The notes below the pieces were generated by a model, which was not told the DNA's origin, made no database searches, and was given only the letters and a program-made list of their open reading frames with translations. From contig NZ_CP052757.1 of assembly GCF_009708005.2 (NCBI RefSeq), positions 4,526,001 to 4,590,000 on the forward strand: 64,000 nt of DNA, written 5' to 3'. This stretch comes from Cellulosimicrobium protaetiae (lineage in GTDB: Bacteria; Actinomycetota; Actinomycetes; Actinomycetales; Cellulomonadaceae). Position 1 is the first letter of the stretch. Every line of letters starts with the position of its first letter. Both the position numbers and the translations under genes were made by a program. This document shows, one piece after another, positions 41,541 through 50,469 of this stretch.

Positions 41541-43235
41541 ATGGATCCCCGCGCCGGCACGCCCGCCCAGCCCAGCGACCTCATCGACGTCGACGCCGTG
41601 GTCGGCGCCTACTACGACCTCGCCCCCGACGTGGACGACCCGGCGCAGAAGGTCGTCTTCGGCACGTCGGGCCACCGCGGGTCGAGCCTCGACCACGCGT
41701 TCAACGAGGCGCACATCGTCGCGATCACCGCGGCGATCGTCGAGTACCGGCGCTCGCAGGGCACCGACGGCCCGCTGTTCATCGGCCGCGACACCCACGC
41801 GCTGTCGCTCCCGGCCTGGCAGACCGCGCTCGAGGTCCTCGTCGCCGCGGGCGTGCAGACGTACGTCGACGCGCGCGACTCGTTCACCCCGACGCCCGCC
41901 GTCTCCCAGTCGATCCTCCTGCACAACGAGGCGACGACGGTCGACGGCGTCCGCACCACCGGGCCCGGGCTGGCGGACGGGATCGTCGTGACGCCGTCGC
42001 ACAACCCGCCGCGCGACGGCGGCTTCAAGTACAACCCGCCGCACGGCGGCCCCGCCGGTTCCGAGGCGACCGGCTGGATCGCGGACCGCGCCAACGAGAT
42101 CCTGCGCGACGGCGTCGCGAGCGTGCGCCGCGTGCCCCTCACCCAGGCGCTCACCTCCGAGCACGTGCACAAGCACGACTTCCTCACCACGTACGTCGAC
42201 GACCTCGTGAACGTCCTCGACATCGACGCGATCCGCGAGTCGGGCGTGCGCATCGGCGCCGACCCGCTGGGCGGCGCGTCGGTCGAGTACTGGGGCGAGA
42301 TCGGCGAGCGGTACGGGCTCGACCTCACGGTCGTCAACCCGCAGGTCGACCCCCGCTGGGCGTTCATGACGCTCGACTGGGACGGCAAGATCCGCATGGA
42401 CTGCTCGTCGCCGTACGCGATGGCGTCGCTCGTCGCGGGGATGACCGGCGACTCCGGGGACGCCGAGGGCGGCGCGCCGTTCGACGTCGCGACCGGGAAC
42501 GACGCCGACTCCGACCGCCACGGGATCGTCACGCCCGACGCCGGGCTCATGAACCCGAACCACTACCTCGCCGTCGCGATCCAGTACCTCTACGGCGGCG
42601 CGCGCGAGGGCTGGCGCGACGACGCGGCGATCGGCAAGACGCTCGTGTCGTCCGCGCTCATCGACCGGGTCGCGGGCGGCCTCGGGCGGCGCCTCGTCGA
42701 GGTGCCGGTCGGGTTCAAGTGGTTCGTGCCCGGCCTGCTCGACGGGACCGTCGGGTTCGGCGGCGAGGAGTCCGCCGGGGCGTCGTTCCTGCGCAAGGAC
42801 GGCCGCGTCTGGTCGACCGACAAGGACGGCCTGCTGCTCGCGCTCCTCGCGTCCGAGATCATCGCGACCACGGGCCGCACGCCGTCCGAGCACCACCGCG
42901 ACCTCGTGGAGCGCTACGGCGAGTCCTGGTACGCGCGCGTCGACGCGCCTGCGACGCTCGAGGAGAAGGCGACGCTCGGCAAGCTCTCGCCCGAGCAGGT
43001 CACCGCGACCGAGCTCGCGGGCGAGCCGATCACCGCGAAGCTCACGAACGCGCCCGGCAACGACGCCCCGATCGGCGGGCTCAAGGTCACGACCGAGAAC
43101 GCGTGGTTCGCGGCCCGGCCGTCGGGCACGGAGAACGTCTACAAGATCTACGCCGAGTCGTTCGTCTCCGCCGAGCACCTGACCCAGGTCCAGACCGAGG
43201 CGAAGGACGTCGTCTCCGCCGCCCTCGGAGGCTGA
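41541..43235 (+). CDS. pgm: Phosphoglucomutase (alpha-D-glucose-1-phosphate specific)
   Basis: A 564-residue phosphohexomutase interconverting glucose 1- and 6-phosphate, linking glycolysis with glycogen, trehalose and cell-wall precursors. All four signatures are present: the phosphoserine loop [12 protein letters not shown] (Ser153), the magnesium loop [10 protein letters not shown], the sugar-binding GFGGEESAG and the phosphate-binding RPSGTEN near the C-terminus. An N-terminal [12 protein letters not shown] is typical of the Pgm rather than ManB branch. It is transcribed alone behind the TetR gene, and a 21-base repeat block lies after its stop. Confidence 0.97.
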   Translation: MDPRAGTPAQPSDLIDVDAVVGAYYDLAPDVDDPAQKVVFGTSGHRGSSLDHAFNEAHIVAITAAIVEYRRSQGTDGPLFIGRDTHALSLPAWQTALEVLVAAGVQTYVDARDSFTPTPAVSQSILLHNEATTVDGVRTTGPGLADGIVVTPSHNPPRDGGFKYNPPHGGPAGSEATGWIADRANEILRDGVASVRRVPLTQALTSEHVHKHDFLTTYVDDLVNVLDIDAIRESGVRIGADPLGGASVEYWGEIGERYGLDLTVVNPQVDPRWAFMTLDWDGKIRMDCSSPYAMASLVAGMTGDSGDAEGGAPFDVATGNDADSDRHGIVTPDAGLMNPNHYLAVAIQYLYGGAREGWRDDAAIGKTLVSSALIDRVAGGLGRRLVEVPVGFKWFVPGLLDGTVGFGGEESAGASFLRKDGRVWSTDKDGLLLALLASEIIATTGRTPSEHHRDLVERYGESWYARVDAPATLEEKATLGKLSPEQVTATELAGEPITAKLTNAPGNDAPIGGLKVTTENAWFAARPSGTENVYKIYAESFVSAEHLTQVQTEAKDVVSAALGG

Positions 43236-43243
43236 CCTCCCTG

Positions 43244-43329
43244 CCGAGGGAGAACCCACGCGCTGACCAGGGTTCTCCCTCGGCGAACCGCGGTTCTCTC
43301 TCGGCAGGACCAGGGTTCTCCCTCGGCGC
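43244..43329. repeat. 21-base repeat block, one reverse and three forward units
   Basis: A reverse unit (CCGAGGGAGAACCC at 43244-43257) faces forward units at 43265, 43286 and 43308 (steps 21 and 22). All carry CCC or CTC where other loci have TAC or CTA (GTTCTCCCTCGG), so this is a sub-variant lacking the TAG. It fills the space between the convergent ends of pgm and the MFS gene. Confidence 0.88.
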
Positions 43330-43352
43330 GGTGGGCCGGCTGACCCACCGCC

Positions 43353-44768
43353 TCACGCGACCGCCCTGACTCCCGCCGCGGCGCGGCGCGCGACGATCGT
43401 CCCGACGAGGGAGACGCCGGCGAACGTGAGCATGAGCAGCTGGGCGGACCGGACGAGGTCGGGTGTCCCGAGGTTCACGAGGACGCCGGCGAGGGCGGCG
43501 CTCAGCGCCGTCGCGATGAGGAAGACGGTGTTGACCGCGGCCGCGGCCTTGGCACCCTCCTCCTCGCCGACCGTGCTCCCCAGCGCGGCAACCGTCAGGT
43601 GCGGGAACCCGAGCCCGATCCCGGCTCCCGCGAGGAAGAGCGTCACGAACCAGAGGGCGATCACCGTGCCCGACGGCCCGTCGTGATGGAGCAACCCGTA
43701 CGCGGTGAGACCGAGCGCGACCACCAGCGGGCCCACCGTGATCAGGCCCCGCCGCGCCCGGACCGTCGTGGCGTTCGCGGTGACCATCTGGGTCACGGAC
43801 CAGCCGAGCGAGAGTGCCGCCCCGAGCAGTCCCGCGACGAGCGGACCGAGTCCTCCGATCTCCTGCCCGAAGAGCGGGATGAACGCCTCGGTGCCGATGC
43901 CGAACGCGAGGACTGCGACGGTGAGGTAGACCCAGCGCAGCGAGGACCCGCGCGCGAACGTGACCTGGGGCAGGATCCCGCTGTGCCCGCTCCGCTCGTG
44001 ACGGACGAACCACACGCCGAGCACGACCCCGACGACGAGCGCCGCCGCGGTCGCGACACCGGAGGGCACGACGCTCGCGACGCCCACCGCTGCGACGGCG
44101 CTCGCGAGCAGCACGAGCGACGCCCACGGCACCGACTCGCTGGAGCGGCTCCGCGCCGTCCGCGGCATCGAGCGGACGACGAGCACGCACACGAGCGCCG
44201 CGACGACCGCGAGGCTGACGAACGCGGCGCGCCAGGCGCCGACCTGCCCGAACCCGCCTCCCACGACCGGCCCGACGATGTTCCCGACGCCCCACATCGC
44301 CGACACGAGAGCCGCAGCCCGGGCCCAGAGCCGCTCGGGCAGCGCCCGCTGGATCAGGGCGTACCCGAGGCCGGCGAGCAGTCCTCCACCGAGTCCTTGG
44401 ACCGTACGGCCGAGCAGCAGGACGAGCATCGACGGGCTCGCCGCGCACAGCAGCGAGCCCAGGGCGAACAGCCCGAGCGCGAGCAGGTACGCCCGGACGG
44501 CGCCCTGCTGCGTGAGGACCCTGCTGACGAGCATGGAGGTGACGACGGACGCCAGCAGGAAGGTCGTCATCGTCCAGGCGTAGAACTCGGCTCCTCCGAT
44601 CTCCCCGACGATGGTCGGGAGCAGGCTCGTCGTGAGGTAGACGTTGCTCGCCTCCAGCAGGACGCCGCCCGCGAGCACGGCCGCGACGGGGGCGTGGCGC
44701 CCGCCCAGCAGCTCGCGCCACGTGCCTGCCGTCCCCGTGTCCTGCCGTTCCTGCTCGGTCTGGGTCAT
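43353..44768 (-). CDS. MFS multidrug-type transporter
   Basis: A 471-residue major facilitator with about 14 hydrophobic segments (DHA2-like). The first loop has the antiporter-type AEFYAWTMTTFLLASVVTSMLVSRVL, and motif C-like GVGNIVGPVVGGGFGQVGAWRAAF lies near residue 140, indicating proton-driven drug efflux. The ATG at 44768 follows GAGAGGACGGCCCGAG. It diverges from a soxR gene whose operator sits between them, which suggests the pump exports a redox-active compound or dye. Confidence 0.9.
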   Translation of the reverse strand: MTQTEQERQDTGTAGTWRELLGGRHAPVAAVLAGGVLLEASNVYLTTSLLPTIVGEIGGAEFYAWTMTTFLLASVVTSMLVSRVLTQQGAVRAYLLALGLFALGSLLCAASPSMLVLLLGRTVQGLGGGLLAGLGYALIQRALPERLWARAAALVSAMWGVGNIVGPVVGGGFGQVGAWRAAFVSLAVVAALVCVLVVRSMPRTARSRSSESVPWASLVLLASAVAAVGVASVVPSGVATAAALVVGVVLGVWFVRHERSGHSGILPQVTFARGSSLRWVYLTVAVLAFGIGTEAFIPLFGQEIGGLGPLVAGLLGAALSLGWSVTQMVTANATTVRARRGLITVGPLVVALGLTAYGLLHHDGPSGTVIALWFVTLFLAGAGIGLGFPHLTVAALGSTVGEEEGAKAAAAVNTVFLIATALSAALAGVLVNLGTPDLVRSAQLLMLTFAGVSLVGTIVARRAAAGVRAVA

Positions 44769-44851
44769 CTCGGGCCGTCCTCTCGCCACGTCCGGTCGGG
44801 GCGTACGCCCCCTGCGGGCGCCCCGGTGGACGACCCGCCGCGACGCTAATA

Positions 44852-44869
44852 CCTCGAGTAAACTTGAGG
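44852..44869. promoter_or_regulatory. SoxR box
   Basis: CCTCGAGTAAACTTGAGG, an 18-base near-palindrome matching the SoxR operator pattern (CCTCAAGTT-like arms). It is 16 bases before the soxR GTG and 84 bases before the divergent MFS start, placed to control both. Confidence 0.85.
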
Positions 44870-44884
44870 TCAAGGGAGGTACCT

Positions 44885-45325
44885 GTGTCGCTCGAACCCG
44901 ACGATCTCCTCGCTGTCGGCGAGGTCGCGCGCCGCACGGGCGTCGCTGTGTCAGCGCTGCACTACTACGAGCAGCTCGGCCTCATCGCCTCGACCCGCAC
45001 GGCCGGCAACCAGCGCCGCTACCCCCGGCACATGCTCCGGCGCATCTCGCTCGTCGTCGTCGCGAAACGGCTCGGCATCCCCCTCGCCGACGTCCAGGAG
45101 GTCTTCACCAGCCTCCCGCTGGACCACCCGCCGTCGCAGCGCGACTGGCGGCGCGTGGCCAAGCTCTGGAACGACGAGCTCGAGCTGCGGCGCACCCAGA
45201 TCGACCACCTGCAGCGCGAGCTGACCGGCTGCATCGGCTGCGGCTGCCTCTCGCTCAAGGCGTGCCGGCTGCTCAACCCCGAGGACGCCCTCGGGTCGGA
45301 CGGCCCCGGTCCCCGGCGCATCTGA
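44885..45325 (+). CDS. soxR: Redox-sensitive MerR-family activator SoxR
   Basis: A 146-residue SoxR. The MerR helix-turn-helix (LLAVGEVARRTGVAVSALHYYEQLGL) begins near residue 8, then the dimerisation helix, then the [2Fe-2S] site with Cys116, Cys119, Cys121 and Cys127 (CIGCGCLSLKAC). Oxidation of the cluster by redox-cycling compounds activates target promoters. The GTG at 44885 follows a strong GGGAGG site. In non-enteric bacteria SoxR usually controls pumps and oxidoreductases directly rather than via SoxS; the MFS gene across the shared SoxR box fits this. Confidence 0.96.
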   Translation: MSLEPDDLLAVGEVARRTGVAVSALHYYEQLGLIASTRTAGNQRRYPRHMLRRISLVVVAKRLGIPLADVQEVFTSLPLDHPPSQRDWRRVAKLWNDELELRRTQIDHLQRELTGCIGCGCLSLKACRLLNPEDALGSDGPGPRRI

Positions 45326-45405
45326 GCGGCGCGAGCGCACCCTCCGGCGTCCCCGCCGCTGCGCTCCGCCGACATGGGCGGCCGTCGCTGCGACCGACAC
45401 GCCGT

Positions 45406-46197
45406 CTACGCGCCCAGCAGGTCCCGGAGCCTCGCTGCCAGCCACTCGGGTCGGCGCAACGGGATGTCGTGCCCGGCGCCCTCGACGACCTCGTGGCTGC
45501 TGCCCGGGATCGCCTCGGTCCATGCTCGCGCGGACGCCGTGACGACCGCCTTCTCCCGGCTGCCCGTGAGCACCAGGGCCCGGCCCGGGAACGTGCGCAG
45601 CCCGGCGGGCACGGTGAAGCGGATGTTCTCCCCGACGGCGTCGAGGAGCGTCCGCCTCGAGAGGGTTGCCGACGTGCGCAGGTAGTCGTCGAGGAGGTGG
45701 TCCGGGACGGAGAGCTCCTTGGCCTGCAGCCGGGCGAACCCCTCCCGCCGCGCGAGCCCGGCGGTCGACGCGAGGAGCGCGAGGGTGAGCCGCGGCGCCG
45801 GTGTCGGCGTGGCCTGGCCGCTGACCAGGACGAGCCGGTCGACCAGGTCCGGCCGTCGCGCCGCGAGCAGCGCCCCGAGCTGGGCGCCGAGCGAGAACCC
45901 GACGACCGTGATCGGCCCCGCGCCCGCCCGCTCCTCGACCAGGGAATCCAGCTCGTCGACGACGTGGTCGTGCGACCCGTACGGCTCGTCGGCGCTGTGG
46001 TCGTGACCGGGCAGGTCGGGGACGAGGAGCCGCAGCTCACCGTCGAGCTCCGCCCGCAGCGGCTCCCACATCCAGCCCGCGACCCCGCCCCCGTGCAGCA
46101 GCAGGACGGTGGGGGCGGCAGCGGCGTCGACGTCCAGCACGTACACGAGGGCCTCGCTCTCAGCAGTCACGGTCAGACACCAGTCGCGGTCGAACAC
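45406..46197 (-). CDS. Alpha/beta-hydrolase fold protein
   Basis: A 263-residue hydrolase. The oxyanion-hole region is LLLHGGGVAGWMW, the nucleophile elbow is VGFSLGAQLG (Ser about residue 103) and the catalytic His lies in EGAGHDIPLRRPEW. The acid position after the sixth strand reads LTGSREKAVV, so Glu, or an Asp elsewhere, would complete the triad. Substrate unknown; esterase or lactonase-like. The start is uncertain: GTG at 46197 as given, or GTG at 46170, which begins nearer to the first strand (TAESEALVYVLD). Not obviously in an operon. Confidence 0.85.
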   Translation of the reverse strand: MFDRDWCLTVTAESEALVYVLDVDAAAAPTVLLLHGGGVAGWMWEPLRAELDGELRLLVPDLPGHDHSADEPYGSHDHVVDELDSLVEERAGAGPITVVGFSLGAQLGALLAARRPDLVDRLVLVSGQATPTPAPRLTLALLASTAGLARREGFARLQAKELSVPDHLLDDYLRTSATLSRRTLLDAVGENIRFTVPAGLRTFPGRALVLTGSREKAVVTASARAWTEAIPGSSHEVVEGAGHDIPLRRPEWLAARLRDLLGA

Positions 46198-46250
46198 CCG
46201 ATATGACCGGTTTCGCCGTCATCGCCTCAACGTACCCGACGTACCCGCCC

Positions 46251-47075
46251 TCACCCGCGCCGGCTGCGAGCCTCCCACGTCTCGGTCGCGACGCGCTGGG
46301 CGTCGCGGAGCGCACGCGCCGGGTCGACCCCCTTGGGGCAGACCTGGGTGCACGCCCCGACCTGGATGCACGGCCAGGCGCCGAACTCGGTGTCCAGGAC
46401 GTCGGCCCGGTCCAGCTCGCCCGCGTCGCGCGAGTCCTCGTCCCATCGGCGCGCGGTCGCGACGACGGCCGGGCCGAGGAAGTCCGGTGCCGGATCGAGC
46501 TGAGGGCACGCCGCGTAGCAGAGCATGCAGTCGATGCACTCGGCGAAGCCCTTGAACGCGGCGAGCTCGCCGGGCGTCTGCAGGCTGCCCGACGACGGCC
46601 CGTGCGCCCGCAGCGCGTCCTCGCCCCGGTCGGGGGCCGGGTCCTCCGCAGGCGCGTCGACGAGCGGGAGCCGCGTCGCGCCGGCGGGCACGAGCCAGGG
46701 CTGCACGGCGGCGAGCTTGCCGAGGAACGTGTCGGTGTCGACGACGAGGTCGCGCAGCACCTCGGCGTGCGCGAGCGGCTCGACGACGAGGCCGGACGTG
46801 CGGTAGCCGCGCACGAACGTCTCGCACCCGAGCACCGGGCGGCCGTTGACCATGACGCCGCAGCTCCCGCAGACGGCCATCTTGCACGACCACCGGAACG
46901 TCAGCGTGGGGTCGGCGTGGTCCTTGACCCACTGGAGCGCGTCGAGCACGGAGGTGCGGTCGTCGTAGGGCACGTCGAACACGTCGCGCCGCCCCGCGTC
47001 GGCGCCATCGGCCGACGTCCGCGCGACCTCCAGCCGCACGGTCCGCGCCTCCACCGGCAGGTCTGCCTCGCTCAC
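46251..47075 (-). CDS. Succinate dehydrogenase/fumarate reductase iron-sulfur subunit
   Basis: A 274-residue iron-sulfur protein. The N-terminal ferredoxin domain has CKMAVCGSCGVMVNGRPVLGC for the [2Fe-2S] cluster. The C-terminal domain has CIDCMLCYAACP ([4Fe-4S]) and CIQVGACTQVCPKG ([3Fe-4S]). It relays electrons between the flavoprotein and quinone. An extra Pro/Asp/Gly-rich insertion (about 155-185) separates the domains. The GTG at 47075 overlaps the flavoprotein stop (GTGA). No membrane anchor gene follows: the next gene is an unrelated hydrolase. Confidence 0.95.
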   Translation of the reverse strand: MSEADLPVEARTVRLEVARTSADGADAGRRDVFDVPYDDRTSVLDALQWVKDHADPTLTFRWSCKMAVCGSCGVMVNGRPVLGCETFVRGYRTSGLVVEPLAHAEVLRDLVVDTDTFLGKLAAVQPWLVPAGATRLPLVDAPAEDPAPDRGEDALRAHGPSSGSLQTPGELAAFKGFAECIDCMLCYAACPQLDPAPDFLGPAVVATARRWDEDSRDAGELDRADVLDTEFGAWPCIQVGACTQVCPKGVDPARALRDAQRVATETWEARSRRG

Positions 47076-48946
47076 GAACCCGCTCCCCTCTCCGCCGAGA
47101 ACGACATGGGGGTCGTTATCGGTCTCTTTCCGACCCTCATGTCGTGTTCGGCGCCCACGGGGACGTGCGCCACCTCGATCGTTCCGCCCGCGTCCAGCCG
47201 GACCTCCGAGTGGCGCGGCACGTCGTCGACGTCCGGGAAGTCGAGGCGCTGGTGCGCTCCGCGGGACTCCTCGCGCGCGAGCGCGGCCGCCACCGTCGCG
47301 TGCGCGACCAGCAGCGTCGCGCCGAGCTCCACCGTGGTCGCCCAGTCGGTGTTGAGCACCGGGTTCGTGTCGGCGACGCGCACGTCGGCGTACCGCGCGC
47401 GCAGGTCCTCGACCGTCGCGAGCGCCCGCCGCAGCCCGTCGGCGTCGCGGTAGATCCCGGCGTCGGCGTCGAGCACGCGCCCGAGCTCGGCCCGGATCGC
47501 GGCGGGCGGCTCGGTGCCGCGGCCGCGCATAGCGAGGTACCGGTCGGCGATCTCGGCGGCGCGGTCGACGACCTCGCCGTCCGCCGACGCGGGACCGACG
47601 CCGGCCCCCGCACCGGCCGCGCCGCCGTCGGCCCCGGGGTGCCCGGCCGCGCGCGACCACGCGAGCGCCGCCTCGCCCGCCGCACGCCCGACGACGAGGG
47701 TCTCGACGAGCGAGTTGGACCCGAGCCGGTTGGCGCCGTGCAGCCCGGTGGAGGCGCACTCCCCCGCGGCGAACAGCCCCGCGACGCCGGTCGCGCCGCG
47801 AGCGTCGGTGCGGATGCCGCCCATCGTGTAGTGCGCCGTCGGGCGGACGGGCACGGGCTCGGTCGCGGGGTCGACGCCAGCGAACTGCTTGGCGAGGCCG
47901 GTGACGAGCGGCAGCCGCTCGGCGAGGCGCTCCTTGCCGAGGTGGCGCAGGTCGAGCAGGACGACGCCGCCGTCGGGCGTCGGGATCGTGCGCCCGTCGC
48001 GGTCGGCGTGCCAGAACGCCTGCGAGAGCCGGTCGCGCGGCCCGAGCTCCATGGTGCGCGGCACGGGCGCCCCGACCGGCGTCTCCGGGCCGAGGCCGTA
48101 GTCGGCGAGGTAGCGCCGGCCGTCGGCGTCGAGCAGCACGCCACCCTCGCCCCGGGCGGCCTCCGTGAGCAGGATGCCGCTGCCCGGCAGGCCGGTCGGG
48201 TGGAACTGGAGGAACTCCATGTCCCGCAGCGGCACGCCCGCGCGCAGCGCCATCGCGGTCCCGTCGCCCGTGCAGATGCCCGCGTTCGTGCTGGTCCCCC
48301 ACGCGCGCGCCGAGCCGCCCGTCGCGAGGACCACCGCGGGCGCCTCGATCAGCAGCGGCTCCCCGCGGTGCTGGTCGTGCACGACGACGCCGCGCACCCG
48401 CGCGTCCGGCCCGCCCGCGTCGTCGACCACCAGGTCGAGCACGTGGTGCTCGTCGTACCGGCGGACGGGACCGTCCACGCCCGAGTACCGCAGCGACGTC
48501 TGGAACAGGGTGTGGAGCAGGTGGAAGCCGGTCTTGTCGGCCGCGAACCACGTGCGCGCGCGGCTCATGCCGCCGAACCGGCGCACGGCCACGTCGCCGT
48601 CGTCCGTGCGCGACCACGGCAGGCCCCACCGCTCCAGCCGGTACAGCTCACCCGCGGCGCGCTCGACGACGAACCGGACGGCGTCGTCCTCGCACAGTCC
48701 CGCGCCCCCGGCGAGGGTGTCGGCGACGTGCTGCTCGAGCGAGTCGTCGTCGCCCACCACGCCCGCGGCCCCGCCCTCCGCGGCGACGGTGTGCGAGCGC
48801 ATCGGGTACACCTTGGAGACGAGCGCGACGACGGGCACGCGGCGGTCCTCCCGGGCCGCGGCCTCCGCGACCGCGAGCGCCGCACTGAGACCTGCACCAC
48901 CGCCGCCCACGACGACGACGTCGGCGCGCTCGACGCGCAGGGCGGT
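47072..48946 (-). CDS. Succinate dehydrogenase/fumarate reductase flavoprotein subunit
   Basis: A 624-residue FAD protein. The dinucleotide fold is VVVVGGGGAGLSAALAV (about 9-25). SHTVAAEGGAAG is the segment around the His that carries FAD covalently in membrane complexes. Active-site elements are EFLQFHPTGL, LLTEAARGEGG and PTAHYTMGGIRTD, with GANRLGSNSLVETLV later. The subunit interconverts succinate and fumarate. The C-terminal domain ends in an unusual tail (VGKRPITTPMSFSAERG). The GTG at 48946 is chosen because TALRVERADVVVVGG follows. It is the first gene of a two-gene operon without a cytochrome b anchor. Confidence 0.95.
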   Translation of the reverse strand, partial: TALRVERADVVVVGGGGAGLSAALAVAEAAAREDRRVPVVALVSKVYPMRSHTVAAEGGAAGVVGDDDSLEQHVADTLAGGAGLCEDDAVRFVVERAAGELYRLERWGLPWSRTDDGDVAVRRFGGMSRARTWFAADKTGFHLLHTLFQTSLRYSGVDGPVRRYDEHHVLDLVVDDAGGPDARVRGVVVHDQHRGEPLLIEAPAVVLATGGSARAWGTSTNAGICTGDGTAMALRAGVPLRDMEFLQFHPTGLPGSGILLTEAARGEGGVLLDADGRRYLADYGLGPETPVGAPVPRTMELGPRDRLSQAFWHADRDGRTIPTPDGGVVLLDLRHLGKERLAERLPLVTGLAKQFAGVDPATEPVPVRPTAHYTMGGIRTDARGATGVAGLFAAGECASTGLHGANRLGSNSLVETLVVGRAAGEAALAWSRAAGHPGADGGAAGAGAGVGPASADGEVVDRAAEIADRYLAMRGRGTEPPAAIRAELGRVLDADAGIYRDADGLRRALATVEDLRARYADVRVADTNPVLNTDWATTVELGATLLVAHATVAAALAREESRGAHQRLDFPDVDDVPRHSEVRLDAGGTIEVAHVPVGAEHDMRVGKRPITTPMSFSAERGAGS

Positions 48947-49187
48947 CACGAGCGCCCCCGCGGTGCGACCGTGCGGGGGCGAACGCGCAGGTCCGCGCGC
49001 ACGGGAGGGGTCGGGGAGACGCGGAGCCGAACCATAGGGGAAGGGTCCCCGCGCTCGGGCGGCACCGCAACAGGCGAAGGTCCCGGACGTCTGCGACGTC
49101 TCATGGGCACCCCTCCCCATCGAGCCGACGGCTTGTCTGTGGGTAAAGTCCGTGCGGCACCCCTCCCCGAAGCACCCGGAGCTCCTC

Positions 49188-49916
49188 ATGCGTCCCGTCC
49201 GTACCGCCGCCCGCCTCACCGTCGCGACCGCGCTCGCGCTCGGCCTCACCGCGTGCACCATCAACGTCGGTGGCGGCACGCCCGAGACACCGACGCCGGA
49301 GGAGACGACCGCCGAGGAGACCGCGCCGGTCGAGGACGCAGAGGAGGTCGACGACGCCGCAGCCGAGGAGACCGGCGCGAGCGGCGAGCTGCCCGACTGG
49401 GCGAACCCGCTGAAGAACCCTGGCGAGCAGATCTCGACCTTCACCATCGGCGAGGTCCGCGTCGACGTCTACCAGGTGGGCGTCACGCAGGCCACGAAGG
49501 ACGGCCTGTTCGTCGACCCGGAGAACAACCTGCCGATCATCGCCGAGGGCGACGACATCGTCTTCGTCAACTACGTCATCACGAACGAGGGCGCGCCCAT
49601 CGACCTCGGGTCGAGCCTCGTGAGCATCGACGAGCGCTACGACGACTGGCCCTACATGCAGGGCATGGACACCATCGTCGACGACGAGCTGTACGAGGCG
49701 CAGGGCGTGAACGACGACGGCATGGCGCCGGGCGCCTACCGCGAGCCGACGGTCTACACGTTCGGCACCGGCCAGTCGTACTCGTACGCGACGAACTTCC
49801 GCTACCAGTCGGGCTCGCCCATCACGTTCGACGGCACGATCGTCCCGGTCGACGCCGAGGGCGAGCTGCTGCACGACGAGCGCATGGAGGGCGAGGGCAC
49901 GGGGACCATCTCCTGA
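49188..49916 (+). CDS. Secreted lipoprotein of unknown function
   Basis: A 242-residue lipoprotein: basic n-region, hydrophobic core and lipobox GLTAC with Cys23. An acidic Thr/Glu/Pro spacer (about 32-75) with EETTAEETAPVEDAEEV is typical of surface lipoproteins. The folded part (about 85-242) looks like an all-beta immunoglobulin-like or DUF4352-like domain (FTIGEVRVDVYQVGVTQ, IVFVNYVITNEGAPIDLGSS), but I am not sure of the family. The ATG at 49188 is used because it starts the signal peptide. Monocistronic, with its own terminator; divergent from the fumarate reductase-type operon. Confidence 0.85.
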   Translation: MRPVRTAARLTVATALALGLTACTINVGGGTPETPTPEETTAEETAPVEDAEEVDDAAAEETGASGELPDWANPLKNPGEQISTFTIGEVRVDVYQVGVTQATKDGLFVDPENNLPIIAEGDDIVFVNYVITNEGAPIDLGSSLVSIDERYDDWPYMQGMDTIVDDELYEAQGVNDDGMAPGAYREPTVYTFGTGQSYSYATNFRYQSGSPITFDGTIVPVDAEGELLHDERMEGEGTGTIS

Positions 49917-49950
49917 CCCTCGGCGACCATCGCGGATGCTGCCGCGTACG

Positions 49951-49982
49951 AAGAGCCCTGGTCCTGCGGGACCAGGGCTCTT
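49951..49982 (+). terminator. Terminator of the lipoprotein gene
   Basis: AAGAGCCCTGGTCC pairs perfectly with GGACCAGGGCTCTT around TGCG, 35 bases after the stop codon, followed by CGTCGTCC. A 14-pair stem starting with A/T pairs is a good high-GC intrinsic terminator. Confidence 0.88.
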
Positions 49983-50024
49983 CGTCGTCCTCGCCGCGGG
50001 GGTCTTCTCACCGGCGGGCGTCGT

Positions 50025-50330
50025 TCACCGCCGGGTGAGGTCTTCGTAGTCCGGGTGGCGCTGGATGTACGCGCGGATGAACGGGCACAGCGGCACGACG
50101 CGCTCGCCGGACGCCCGGACCTGGTCGAGCGCGCCCGCGGCGAGCGCGGACCCGACGCCCTGGCCCTCGAACGCGGGGTCGACCTCGGTGTGCGTGAAGA
50201 TCACCGTCCCGGGCTCGCGGACGTAGGCGGCGAACCCGGCGACGACGCCCTCGTCGGTGCGGGCCTCGAAGCGGTCGCCCTGGTCGGTGACGGTGACGGT
50301 CGTGGTGCGGGGTGCGGGGCTGTCGGTCAT
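50025..50330 (-). CDS. YjdJ-type GNAT acetyltransferase
   Basis: A 101-residue minimal GNAT-fold protein of the GCN5-related YjdJ/Gtn-like group. It has the acetyl-CoA loop EVDPAFEGQGVGSALAAGAL (about 48-68) and the closing CPFIRAYIQRHPDYEDLTRR typical of this short family, in which a Cys is next to the active site. The acceptor is unknown. The ATG at 50330 gives the family length; another ATG at 50339 would add three residues. It is a single gene convergent with the lipoprotein gene. Confidence 0.9.
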   Translation of the reverse strand: MTDSPAPRTTTVTVTDQGDRFEARTDEGVVAGFAAYVREPGTVIFTHTEVDPAFEGQGVGSALAAGALDQVRASGERVVPLCPFIRAYIQRHPDYEDLTRR

Positions 50331-50469
50331 GGCGCCCATCGTCGCCGCCGCACGGCCGTCGGACAACCGCCGGGGCGCGGCCCCGGCCACCACCGAGACG
50401 GTCGTCACGTCCCGCTCAGAGCCGCGACATCGCACCGATCGGGCGGCTTCCGGGTGCGACACTGGGACG

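Noticed and set aside
46251-48946. L-aspartate oxidase (nadB) for the flavoprotein
   Set aside because: The coupled three-cluster iron-sulfur subunit identifies a succinate dehydrogenase/fumarate reductase pair.
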